A stretch of 64,000 bases of DNA from the NCBI GenBank assembly GCA_021404685.1, contig QWHC01000011.1:1-64000 (forward strand). The letters run 5' to 3'. The stretch is from Chloroflexi bacterium CFX4 (lineage in GTDB: Bacteria; Chloroflexota; Anaerolineae; Aggregatilineales; UBA2796). Positions 7,340 to 15,027 of the stretch are shown piece by piece. The notes under the pieces were generated by a model. That model was not told where the DNA came from. It worked only from the letters and a program-made list of their open reading frames with translations, and did no database searches. The number at the start of each line of letters is the position of its first letter. Position 1 is the stretch's first letter. The position numbers were made by a program, and so were the translations under genes.

Positions 7340-8598
7340 GTGTTGTAAAGTTTTTCGACGACATTCAGGCGGTAGGCAAGCGCTGAGGGCAAAATGCCTG
7401 CTGCAATGCCTAAGACCAACGGGATGATCAGCAATGGCAGCTCTTGCGCCCACACGATGCGCGTCTGTAGCGGGATGGCACTTTGTGCGGCAAGCGCAGC
7501 ACTGACGGCGGCGGCAACGCCATGCCCAAGCGCAAAGCCGATCAGCACGCCCAATGCCGTCAGCCAGAATGCCTCTAGCAGCGTGATCGTGAAGACAGTC
7601 GTTCGCCGCGCACCCAGACTCCGCATGATGGCGATTGCCTGTTGGCGTGCCAAAGTTGTGCTGTACAGCGAAAGCAGGATGGTCAGGCTTGCCATGATCA
7701 GCGCCAAGCCTGCCACCACATTCAAGATTGCCTGACCCTGATTAAGCTGACTGAACAAAGCGCCCAACTGCGCGCCGGGAAAGGCAGCTTGTGCCTCTGG
7801 CGAAGTGTTGACTTGCTGCGCGATACGGTAGACATCGTTGAGCGCGACGCCAAAGGGCAGCACCAACGCCGCCGTCAGCCTGCCGCGCACTGCCGTTTGG
7901 TTATCGGCGCGTGGGCGTGCCACAAAGGCGCTCTGGGCGCCTAGTTCGTGCGCTTCCCACACGCTCTCCAGCGTGACGAACACACCGCGATCATGTGGCG
8001 CGTTGGCGCGCCCTAAAATGCCAACCACCGTGTACGGATGATCTGTGTGAACATCGCTTGCCAAGCCGCTGCTGATGCCGTGTGAAGTCAGGAATTGATC
8101 GCCGATTTGCAAGCCAAGCGCTTGGGCAGCCTCTGCGCCAAGCACTGCCTCAAAATTTGCCTCGAACAACCGTCCTTGCGCGGTTTGGAAGGCAGGCGGC
8201 TCGTTGATGCTGCGGCGAAGCTCGAAAAAGGTGTGGTTGGTGCCGATGATCGGGTAGCCGTTGATGTTATCGCCCATCGCAATAGGTGCAATGCGTAGGT
8301 TGGGCTGGCGCGCCACGAGATCATCATAAACGGCGCTATCCAACAAGCCAATCGGCGAATCTTGCAATAGGATAGTGTTCAAGACCAATTGCTGTGCGCT
8401 GCCTTTGGGTCCGATCACCAAGACGCCAAAGGCATCGGCAGCGCGGATAATGCCGCGCTGTGCTGCATCGGCAAGCACCACAATAGCGACGCTGAGGGCA
8501 ACTGCCAAGCCAACGATCAAGGCAGTCAGCGCGCTTTGAGCAGTCCGTGCGCGCACATTGCTGGCTGCCACGCGCAGCGCATAGCGAAAGGTGTTCAT
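7336..8598 (-). CDS. MacB/FtsX-family ABC transporter permease
   Basis: A 420-residue permease with the MacB layout: one N-terminal membrane helix, a large extracytoplasmic domain (about residues 45-270) and three C-terminal helices. The loop before the second helix has the typical RQQAIAIMRSLGARR coupling sequence. Such permeases act with an ATPase to move or extract envelope substrates rather than by a channel. Both ends overlap neighbours by ATGA, giving tight translational coupling to the ATPase and to the TlpA gene. The substrate is unknown; the DUF3299 partner hints at metal-related envelope work. Confidence 0.88.
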   Translation of the reverse strand: MNTFRYALRVAASNVRARTAQSALTALIVGLAVALSVAIVVLADAAQRGIIRAADAFGVLVIGPKGSAQQLVLNTILLQDSPIGLLDSAVYDDLVARQPNLRIAPIAMGDNINGYPIIGTNHTFFELRRSINEPPAFQTAQGRLFEANFEAVLGAEAAQALGLQIGDQFLTSHGISSGLASDVHTDHPYTVVGILGRANAPHDRGVFVTLESVWEAHELGAQSAFVARPRADNQTAVRGRLTAALVLPFGVALNDVYRIAQQVNTSPEAQAAFPGAQLGALFSQLNQGQAILNVVAGLALIMASLTILLSLYSTTLARQQAIAIMRSLGARRTTVFTITLLEAFWLTALGVLIGFALGHGVAAAVSAALAAQSAIPLQTRIVWAQELPLLIIPLVLGIAAGILPSALAYRLNVVEKLYNT

Positions 8599-9302
8599 AA
8601 GAGGCCTACCTTCTCGGCGGATGCCATCTGCAACGTGCCGCCGCGCAGCTCTGCCACTTGGGCAAAACGTTCACTAAGCGCGGGATCGTGGCTGGCAACG
8701 ATGAGGGTCGCCTTGTGGGCGTGGCAAACGCGCTGAATTAAGTCCATAACCTGCGCGCCTGTCTCAGGGTCAAGGGCAGCGGTTGGCTCATCAGCAAGCA
8801 GCAGGGCGGGCTTGGCGATCAGGGCGCGGGCAACAGCCACGCGCAGCCGTTGCCCGGCGCTGAGTTGGTGCGGCTTATGATGCTGCCATTCCGCCAAACC
8901 GACTTGCGCCAAACTTTCGGCGGCACGCGGACGATAGTGGCGCGGCGGCACACCAAGAAAGGCAAGCGGCATCGCTACATTTTCGAGGGCGCTGAAGGGC
9001 AGCAAGTTGTGCGTTTGGAACACATAGCCAACGTGCTGTGCGCGGAAGCGGTCACGGTCGGCTTCCGTCAGCTTGCTAAGTGCCTGCCCCAACACTTCGA
9101 CGCTGCCTTGCGTTGGCGTCAGCAAGCCGCTCAACAGGTTTAGCAGCGTCGTTTTGCCGCTGCCGCTGATGCCGCGCAGCAAGAGGTGTTCGCCGTGCGC
9201 CACCTGCCACGTCGGAACGTTCAGCACAGTGCGCGGGGCGAGTCCGTTGGCGGTGTAGGTGTGCATCAGGTTGCTCAGGCGCAGGCAAGGAATATCGCTC
9301 AA
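8595..9302 (-). CDS. LolD/MacB-type ABC transporter ATPase
   Basis: A 235-residue cytoplasmic ATPase of the MacB/LolD subfamily. It has Walker A GISGSGKTT, Q-loop FQTHNLLPF, signature LSAGQ (consensus LSGGQ), Walker B LLLADEPTAALD and the switch His in IVASHD. The second Gly of the signature is replaced by Ala, a change tolerated in several ABC ATPases. The start is a TTG at 9302 that overlaps the stop of the lipoprotein gene (TTGA), which implies reinitiation rather than an independent start. It pairs with the permease immediately downstream. Confidence 0.9.
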   Translation of the reverse strand: MSDIPCLRLSNLMHTYTANGLAPRTVLNVPTWQVAHGEHLLLRGISGSGKTTLLNLLSGLLTPTQGSVEVLGQALSKLTEADRDRFRAQHVGYVFQTHNLLPFSALENVAMPLAFLGVPPRHYRPRAAESLAQVGLAEWQHHKPHQLSAGQRLRVAVARALIAKPALLLADEPTAALDPETGAQVMDLIQRVCHAHKATLIVASHDPALSERFAQVAELRGGTLQMASAEKVGLL

Positions 9303-9979
9303 TTGATGATCTCCATGCGTTCAGCGTAAATGCGGACAAGGCTGAACATGCCTGTCTCGGCGTCCATATTCATGCCAACTTCGAGCGTGCCGTACAAGCG
9401 GATAGGTCTATCCGTGGCTTGCACAGGCGACGCTTCAGGCATATAGACGAGCGCAATATCATCGGGCCAATCCGCAGCGGTGCTGCAAAATGGGCAGAAA
9501 CTGAGTTGAATGCGCGTCAGCACGAAATAATCGAGTTCGGGCTTAAGCGGCGGTGCCATGTAGCCTTCAATCATCACACGCTTGCCATCCAGCGAGACCA
9601 GTTTATCGGAGAGCAGCAAGCCTTGCCGAATGCTATAGCCGCTGTAGAACTCATCAAATTTGATCGCCACCGGGAATTGGTCAAAGGCGATAGGGCTGCG
9701 TGGTGTCGGCTGGAGCGCCGTATCGGTTGCCAACGCCATAGCGCGGGCGCCGCCGAAGGGTAGTTGGTTCTCTAAAGGTGTGGCGGTGGCAGCGAGAGTC
9801 GGCAGTTGGGCGGCAAGCGTGCTGAGTGGTGGCAGCGTTAGGGTTGGCGTGCGGGTGAGGTTAGGCGGCAGCGTGGGCAAGGGCGTGATGCGCGCACTGC
9901 TCTCCGCGTTACAGGCACTCAGGGCAATGAGCAAAGCAGTGAGGCAAACGCTGCGGAGAAAATGTTGCAAATGGTACAT
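9299..9979 (-). CDS. DUF3299-like lipoprotein, first gene of an ABC/TlpA operon
   Basis: A 226-residue predicted lipoprotein: signal peptide ending in the lipobox LSAC (Cys23), then a Thr/Pro/Leu-rich linker, then a C-terminal domain with GKRVMIEGYMAPP and FCPFC. That layout matches the DUF3299 family. The start at 9979 (MYHLQHF) has AGGAAC about 6 nt upstream. An upstream ATG at 9997 is rejected because it lies inside a 14-bp inverted repeat. DUF3299 genes sit beside MacB-like ABC genes in the zinc-regulated PA4063-PA4066 operon of Pseudomonas aeruginosa. By analogy this protein may handle metal outside the membrane; that is inference. Confidence 0.78.
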   Translation of the reverse strand: MYHLQHFLRSVCLTALLIALSACNAESSARITPLPTLPPNLTRTPTLTLPPLSTLAAQLPTLAATATPLENQLPFGGARAMALATDTALQPTPRSPIAFDQFPVAIKFDEFYSGYSIRQGLLLSDKLVSLDGKRVMIEGYMAPPLKPELDYFVLTRIQLSFCPFCSTAADWPDDIALVYMPEASPVQATDRPIRLYGTLEVGMNMDAETGMFSLVRIYAERMEIIN

Positions 9980-9992
9980 GAGATAGTTCCTA

Positions 9993-10026
9993 AACATGGG
10001 ATCGGACAGGCATCCGATCCCATGTT
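9993..10026 (-). terminator. 14-bp perfect stem-loop between phosphatase and lipoprotein genes
   Basis: AACATGGGATCGGA (9993-10006) and its exact complement (10013-10026) enclose a 6-nt loop. On the transcribed strand the stem is followed by TTTAGGAAC, so there is no U tract. The AGGA of the next gene's ribosome binding site begins only 3 nt later. It may terminate the phosphatase transcript, mark a processing site or stabilise a 3' end. Confidence 0.55.
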
Positions 10027-10044
10027 GACCGTGTACGGTAGGGC

Positions 10045-12048
10045 TTAGGCGGCAACTTTACGGCGCGAGACGGCAAAGCCGAGCGCCAAGCCAACCACCA
10101 AGAAGAACACACCAGAGAGTTCGGCGGGCAGGCTGAAGCCAGCAACGCTGATCTGCTGTTCGGGCGCAGCAGTAGCAGCCACAACCTTGCCATCAGGCGC
10201 GGTCAGGTCGAGACCGATAGCGCCTGCCATCACAAAGAAGACTTCGCGTTGGTGATTACTGACGGGCAAGCGCTCTGCGCCGGGACCCGTGCCGTAGACT
10301 GGCACATCTTGCAGGGTGTGAACGCCGCTGCCAGTGGATGGGCTGAGGTTGCCGTTCATCACGATGCCGTTCGGGTCGTCATCGGGATTGTTGGCGCAGA
10401 CGACTTTCGCGGCATCCCCTTCGCCCACATTTTGGCAGCGGGCTGGCACGCGGGGCGTGCGGCTAACGCGGAAATCTTCGCTGTGATCAGGGAAGTTGTT
10501 CACGCCCCACGCAAAGACAATCGAAGGCGCCCAGTCATCGGGGAAGAAGTCGCCGTCTTTGTCTTCATAGGTTGGGTAGAGGGCTGCATTGTAGACGCGG
10601 ATTGCCTCACGGCGCTCCAGATCAGTTGTGCCAGCGTCAAACTTAGCAGTATCCACCGTACCGTAAACATCAAAGCCATGGGCATGGTCAGCCGTCACAA
10701 GGATCAGTGTCTCATCCAGCTTGCCATTTTCGCGCAGCCAGTCCATCGTGGCAGCGATGGAGCGCTCCAGCTCGATCAGGTCAGCGAGGGCGCGCTCAAT
10801 ATCGAAGGGATGCATTTGCTTGTCCACGCTGGCAGCTTCCACTTGCAGGTAGAAGCCGTTCGGATTTTGCTTGAGGATTTCAAGGGCGGCAACCGTCATA
10901 TCCACCAAGCCGGGCTGATCGGTGAACTGACCGAGGTTATCGGTGAAAACGTTGCGGTCAAGCCACACACTCAGATCAGAGGGGTGGAAAATGCCAAGCA
11001 TCTTCTGTGGGTTGTTTGCCAAAGCGGCGTTCATCTCGGTGCGGGTGGTCACCACAGCGTAGCCTGCCGTTTCGTATTCAGCAAATACATCGCGCTCGTC
11101 GGCACGGCGTGAGCCTTCAACTGCCTTCGGGATGAAGCGGCGTGCGCCACCACCCATCAGCACATCAATGCCTATGTTCTCATCCAGAACTTGGGTGAGG
11201 TAAGTGTTGCGGTTTAGGTCGCGGCGGTCACGCCCATGCGCCCACACCGCAGCGGGCGTCGCATCCGAGAGGTCAGCAGTGGTGACCGAGCCAACCGCCA
11301 TGCCGCGTGTCCGTTTGATCATCTGGGCAAAGGTTTCGACACGGGGATCGTCGAGCGTATCAGGTGAGGTGTCGCTGTAGCTGCCAGTCGCGTTCACGCT
11401 GCCGATGTGACCCGTGTTGAGCGCGCTGGCGGTGTTGGCGCTGTCTGCCATGATCGAGTCAACGCTGGAGGTGCTGACCAAGCCGAGCGCCTCAAAGTTC
11501 TCGAAGACGAATTTATCGTTGGACAAACCTTCACGGACGCCACGCGACAGCGCACGTGCCGCCGTAACAGCGGCTACGCTCAAGCCATCGCCAATGAACA
11601 GGATCACATTCTTGGCGTTGCCGGGCAGCGGCTGGCGCACTGTCCACGTCACGCGCTTGACGGTGGCGCCTGCCGTCACCTCAACCGTGTAGTCACCTGG
11701 TTGCGGCGCGCTCAGCCCACGCCAGATCAGAGAGGTGGAAGGTGTTTCGTTGCGCCCAAATTTCCACTGTTCGGTGGTGGGCTGTGCGTTGAAAAGGGTG
11801 CTAGGGTCTTCGCCGTTAACGGTCACTTTGAAGTTTTCGGGCAGCGCTTCGGCGTGAACTTCTACGCGGAAATCGAAGCGGGCGCCGGGCAGGAACTGCG
11901 CCTTATCCACAGGTAGGATCAAGACGGGCAGCGCATCGGCAGCGAAAGTACGCTGCATGGGCAGTGCCGCGCTCACCAGCGCAGCAATCAGAATAGCGAC
12001 GCCCAACAACGACATCGCACGGGACACCTTTTGACCAAACGAACGCAT
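10045..12048 (-). CDS. Membrane-anchored alkaline phosphatase
   Basis: Secreted phosphomonoesterase of the PhoA superfamily, 667 residues, larger than the 450-residue E. coli enzyme. A signal peptide (to about residue 37) is followed by a beta-rich domain (about 40-138). The catalytic domain contains FIGDG (151-155, metal ligand Asp154), ADSANTAS with nucleophile Ser203, and TADHAHGF with late metal ligands. A DKDGDFFPDD stretch resembles a calcium loop. A C-terminal helix followed by SRRK anchors it with its catalytic domain outside the cell. The ATG at 12048 has a GGAGG ribosome binding site. A three-repeat Pho-box-like element lies upstream, and the ABC/TlpA operon follows. Confidence 0.92.
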   Translation of the reverse strand: MRSFGQKVSRAMSLLGVAILIAALVSAALPMQRTFAADALPVLILPVDKAQFLPGARFDFRVEVHAEALPENFKVTVNGEDPSTLFNAQPTTEQWKFGRNETPSTSLIWRGLSAPQPGDYTVEVTAGATVKRVTWTVRQPLPGNAKNVILFIGDGLSVAAVTAARALSRGVREGLSNDKFVFENFEALGLVSTSSVDSIMADSANTASALNTGHIGSVNATGSYSDTSPDTLDDPRVETFAQMIKRTRGMAVGSVTTADLSDATPAAVWAHGRDRRDLNRNTYLTQVLDENIGIDVLMGGGARRFIPKAVEGSRRADERDVFAEYETAGYAVVTTRTEMNAALANNPQKMLGIFHPSDLSVWLDRNVFTDNLGQFTDQPGLVDMTVAALEILKQNPNGFYLQVEAASVDKQMHPFDIERALADLIELERSIAATMDWLRENGKLDETLILVTADHAHGFDVYGTVDTAKFDAGTTDLERREAIRVYNAALYPTYEDKDGDFFPDDWAPSIVFAWGVNNFPDHSEDFRVSRTPRVPARCQNVGEGDAAKVVCANNPDDDPNGIVMNGNLSPSTGSGVHTLQDVPVYGTGPGAERLPVSNHQREVFFVMAGAIGLDLTAPDGKVVAATAAPEQQISVAGFSLPAELSGVFFLVVGLALGFAVSRRKVAA

Positions 12049-12132
12049 AGAAAAGCCTCCAATGGCAAGGAGAAAACTTTGCGGCAGCAGCGCGCAAAAG
12101 CGCCAACAGCAGCTAGGAGATTAGGCAGGCTT

Positions 12133-12161
12133 TCTTAAGCATAATTGAACAGGGCGTTAAC
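12133..12161 (-). promoter_or_regulatory. Pho-box-like triple direct repeat upstream of the phosphatase
   Basis: On the minus strand three hexamers recur at exact 11-nt steps: GTTAAC (from 12161), GTTCAA (from 12150) and CTTAAG (from 12139). The 11-nt period and the TTAA-like cores resemble PhoB/SphR boxes, which are tandem repeats read by the phosphate-response regulator. A weak TAATCT follows about 10 nt downstream and could be the -10 element. The block is about 90 nt before the phosphatase ATG. Confidence 0.4.
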
Positions 12162-12444
12162 GGACTGTGATCAGTAAAATAAGATTTAGGACTGATATTA
12201 TGTATCAAAAATACAGGCTTGTGTTTTGAGCAAGTAATAGCTATTTGCCTGTTTTCATGGGTTGCGGTGTGGCGAATTGTGTGGCGATGGGCGTTTTCAG
12301 AGCAGCCGTTTCTCGTCCATGTAGGGGCGTGCTTTCTCTGGAAGTGACCTTCTGTGCGCGGATCAATGTAGGTCTGTGGCAGAGCGGCTCTTCCTCAAAG
12401 CCGAAAAAGGGTCAGTATGAGAGGCGAGTTCTCTCGAAACTACG

Positions 12445-12475
12445 GTCTGTGGAGCGCATAGCACACTCCACAGAC
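12445..12475 (-). terminator. Stem-loop downstream of the acyl-CoA ligase
   Basis: Perfect 10-bp arms GTCTGTGGAG (12445-12454) and CTCCACAGAC (12466-12475) flank an 11-nt loop. It starts 31 nt beyond the ligase stop. No U run follows. Confidence 0.45.
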
Positions 12476-12506
12476 GAGATACCTCACACCGATGCTGAAA
12501 CAGCGT

Positions 12507-14264
12507 CTAGTGCGCTGCCTGTCGGTTGGCAAGTTCGCGGGCAACCAACTCGCGCCGCAGAATCTTCAACACTGAAGTCTTGGGCAGTTCATCAATGAAT
12601 TCAATGCGCGTCGGCACTTCATAGCGCGCCAATTTCTGCGCGGCGAAATCAATCAGTTCTTTCTCGGTCGCCTTATGATCTGGCTTCAGCACGACCCATG
12701 CCTTAAGCGCTTCTTGCCCTTCTTTCTCTGGGTGCGGAATGGCAGCCACACCGACCTCTTGCACGGCGTGATGCTCTGCCAAGACCTTCTCGACATTGTT
12801 CGGGTAGACGTTGAAGCCGCCGATGAGCGCCATATCCTTCTTGCGGTCTACGATGAAGAAGTAGCCTTCCTCGTCCATATAGGCAATATCGCCGGTAAAC
12901 AGCCATTTGCGCCCGTCTGGCATCAGGCGCAGCACGTTTTCAGTCTCGGCGGGCATGTTGTGATAGCCGATCATAAGCGTTGGCGACCACACGACTAGCT
13001 CACCTTCCCTGCCTACGGGCATCTCAGTTAAGCCGTCCTCAAGGCTGATGATCTTCATCTCCACGTCGGGCAGCGGAATGCCGATGCTGCCCGTCTTGTT
13101 CTCGCCATGTAGCGGATTCACACAGACGGCAACGGCAGTTTCGCTCATACCGTACCCTTCCGCCAGTTTGCCGCCGGTCAGTTCTTCAAAACGGCGTTTG
13201 GTGGCAGGCGGCAGCGGCGCAGAGCCACTAATGCAGGCACGGATCGAGCGCAGGTTGTACTTGCCCTTCGCCACGTCGGCATTGTTGTTGATGGCGTTAT
13301 ACATGGCAGGCACACCCATAAAAAGCGTTGGCTGGAAGGTGTCAATCACTTCCAACACCTCTTTAATTTCGCGTGGGTTAGCAACCATCACCATGCTGCC
13401 GCCCAGTGAAACGGCGAAGCACATCACCGAGATCATGCCGAAGACGTGGAAGAGCGGAATGGCTGCCATGAACACTTCTTTGCCCGACTCCACCTTGCCC
13501 AAGAAGGCGCGCCCTTGCAGCGTGTTGCAGACCAACGCCTGATGGGTGGCGATGGCGCCCTTCGGCACGCCGGTGGTGCCGCCGGTATATTGGAAGATGG
13601 CAGGATCATCGGCGCGCACGTCCACATTGGGCTTCTTGCCCTTGTATTTCGAGAGCAGGTCCGGCAGGGCGTAATCTACGGCGTGCTTCTCAATGCGGTG
13701 ACCGCCTTTTTTCTCTTTTGCCACTGTGAACAGGAAGGCAGCCAGCGGCGGCAGGTATTCCTTGATGTTGGTCACGATCACGTTTTTCACGTCGGTTTCG
13801 TGCTGAACTTGCTTCACTGTGTTATAGAACAGGCTGAGCGTGATGACGGTCGTCGCGCCGCTATCCTTGAGTTGTTCTGCTATGCGCGCCGCCGGATAGG
13901 TTGGGTTCACGGCAACCACCACGCCGCCCGCTTTCAAAATGCCAAAGAAGCTGATCACGAATTGGGCGCAGTTCGGCAGCACCAACCCAACCCGATCCCC
14001 TTTGTTCAAGCCCATATCCACAAGGGCGGCGGCAAGGGCATCCACCTGCTCATTTAGCTCACGGTAGTTCAGGACTGCCTTTTTGCGCCCTGCCACCGGC
14101 AAATGGGCAGAGGTCACAATGGCGGGATTGTTGGGCAGTTCAGCGGCTGCATCGACCAGGAACTGATAGATCGGGTGCTTGGGATAGGGCTGAAGGCTGT
14201 GCGGCACGCCTGCATCATAGCGCTTCAGCCACGGCTTCGCATCATAAGTGATACTGGTAGTCAT
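12507..14264 (-). CDS. fadD: Long-chain fatty acid-CoA ligase
   Basis: Acyl-adenylate-forming enzyme of 585 residues that activates fatty acids to acyl-CoA with ATP. Motifs in order are YTGGTTGVPKGA (P-loop-like AMP-binding motif), a GYGMSET motif, and the TGDIAYMDEEGYFFIVDRKKDM stretch, in which the hinge region and adenylate-contacting Asp lie. The catalytic lysine region near the C-terminus is KTSVLKILRREL, so the usual G of GKILR is replaced by L. The start at 14264 (MTTSITY) has GAGG about 11 nt upstream; the longer frame to 14342 would run into the promoter. It has its own promoter and a downstream stem-loop, so it is probably monocistronic. Confidence 0.92.
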   Translation of the reverse strand: MTTSITYDAKPWLKRYDAGVPHSLQPYPKHPIYQFLVDAAAELPNNPAIVTSAHLPVAGRKKAVLNYRELNEQVDALAAALVDMGLNKGDRVGLVLPNCAQFVISFFGILKAGGVVVAVNPTYPAARIAEQLKDSGATTVITLSLFYNTVKQVQHETDVKNVIVTNIKEYLPPLAAFLFTVAKEKKGGHRIEKHAVDYALPDLLSKYKGKKPNVDVRADDPAIFQYTGGTTGVPKGAIATHQALVCNTLQGRAFLGKVESGKEVFMAAIPLFHVFGMISVMCFAVSLGGSMVMVANPREIKEVLEVIDTFQPTLFMGVPAMYNAINNNADVAKGKYNLRSIRACISGSAPLPPATKRRFEELTGGKLAEGYGMSETAVAVCVNPLHGENKTGSIGIPLPDVEMKIISLEDGLTEMPVGREGELVVWSPTLMIGYHNMPAETENVLRLMPDGRKWLFTGDIAYMDEEGYFFIVDRKKDMALIGGFNVYPNNVEKVLAEHHAVQEVGVAAIPHPEKEGQEALKAWVVLKPDHKATEKELIDFAAQKLARYEVPTRIEFIDELPKTSVLKILRRELVARELANRQAAH

Positions 14265-14314
14265 TGTTTGTAAAGCCTCTGTTAAAACTTCGGGAAAAGG
14301 TAGTTTGTGGGAAA

Positions 14315-14342
14315 AGTGTAGCGAATTTCTAGCGGGAGTCAA
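14315..14342 (-). promoter_or_regulatory. Promoter of the acyl-CoA ligase gene
   Basis: On the minus strand TTGACT (14342-14337) and TACACT (14320-14315) are separated by 16 nt, about 50 nt before the ATG at 14264. Both boxes are close to the sigma-70 consensus. Confidence 0.6.
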
Positions 14343-14477
14343 TGCGGAGTGCGCCTAAGCACAGGCGTTTTGGTGCCTCCGCGCAGTTCTCCTTGAAATC
14401 GCCTACCCTTCGCCCTTTGGCGCGCCGCATGGTAAAGTCTAGCGCGGTTGAATGAAACACCATAAGGGAGTATCACG

Positions 14478-14951
14478 ATGATCAGCGCAGAGGGACTCGT
14501 CCACGCCTTCACCCGTAACGCTGCCTATTTAGAACGCCACCTAGACGGGCTAACCCACGCCGACTCGCTTGTGCAGCCGCCTGTCACGGGTAACTGCATC
14601 CTCTGGATTTTGGGACATATCCTCTGCTATCGGAATTTCACCTTGCAGGCGCTTGGTCAGCCGCCGATCATGCCTGAGGCAGCTCGCTTTGACGCTGGCA
14701 GCGAGCCTGTCACCGCCGATTCACCCGATTTGCCGCGCTTTGAAGCCCTGCGCGCTGCCTTTGATCAGGCGCAGGCACGCATTTTTGAAGGCATACGCCA
14801 CCTGACGCCTGAACAGGCGGTTGAAATCATCACGCAGGGCAGCTTTACGCTGCCGCGTGCCGAGTTGGTGATGACCTACATGCGCCACGAGTCCTATCAC
14901 ATGGGGCAGTTTGAGCTGCTGCGCGAGATTGCGCTAAGCCAACGCGCCTGA
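14478..14951 (+). CDS. DinB-like four-helix protein
   Basis: A 157-residue protein of the DinB/YfiT-like metal-binding four-helix superfamily. Three His lie at the positions expected for the metal site: one in the first helix (HLDGLTHADSL), one in ILWILGHILCYRN, and the HESYHMGQ motif near the C-terminus. Members of the family include thiol transferases and proteins of unknown role, so no specific reaction is assigned. The ATG at 14478 is preceded by AAGGGAG. It is followed by malQ after 76 nt that contain a separate promoter. Confidence 0.8.
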   Translation: MISAEGLVHAFTRNAAYLERHLDGLTHADSLVQPPVTGNCILWILGHILCYRNFTLQALGQPPIMPEAARFDAGSEPVTADSPDLPRFEALRAAFDQAQARIFEGIRHLTPEQAVEIITQGSFTLPRAELVMTYMRHESYHMGQFELLREIALSQRA

Positions 14952-14975
14952 GCCAATGCAACACACCGCCTAACT

Positions 14976-14984
14976 TGGTATAAT
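14976..14984 (+). promoter_or_regulatory. Extended -10 promoter of malQ
   Basis: TGGTATAAT (14976-14984) combines a perfect TATAAT with the TGN extension. No good -35 is present, as expected for extended -10 promoters. The malQ ATG is 44 nt downstream. Confidence 0.5.
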
Positions 14985-15027
14985 CAGGGCGGTTAGAAAA
15001 TTAACAAAAAATGGAGCAAGTTACTGT

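Larger units (their letters stand above)
12049..12506. other. 458-bp intergenic region between phosphatase and acyl-CoA ligase genes
   Basis: The part next to the phosphatase (about 12120-12250) is AT-rich and carries the Pho-box-like repeats. The part next to the ligase holds a 10-bp stem-loop. In between (12251-12440) nothing recognisable was found; a plus-strand ORF across 12245-12598 has no ribosome binding site and no family resemblance. Confidence 0.6.

Noticed and set aside
10249..11112. Plus-strand ORF of 287 codons
   Set aside because: Entirely antisense to the alkaline phosphatase, whose motifs are unambiguous; composition is that of a mirror frame in GC-rich DNA.
11904..11912. DnaA-box-like TTATCCACA
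   Set aside because: A single copy inside the phosphatase coding region, far from rpmH. No cluster of boxes and no dnaA gene, so no origin is claimed.
12245..12598. Plus-strand ORF in the phosphatase/acyl-CoA ligase gap
   Set aside because: No ribosome binding site, crosses a stem-loop, and overlaps the ligase 3' end on the other strand.
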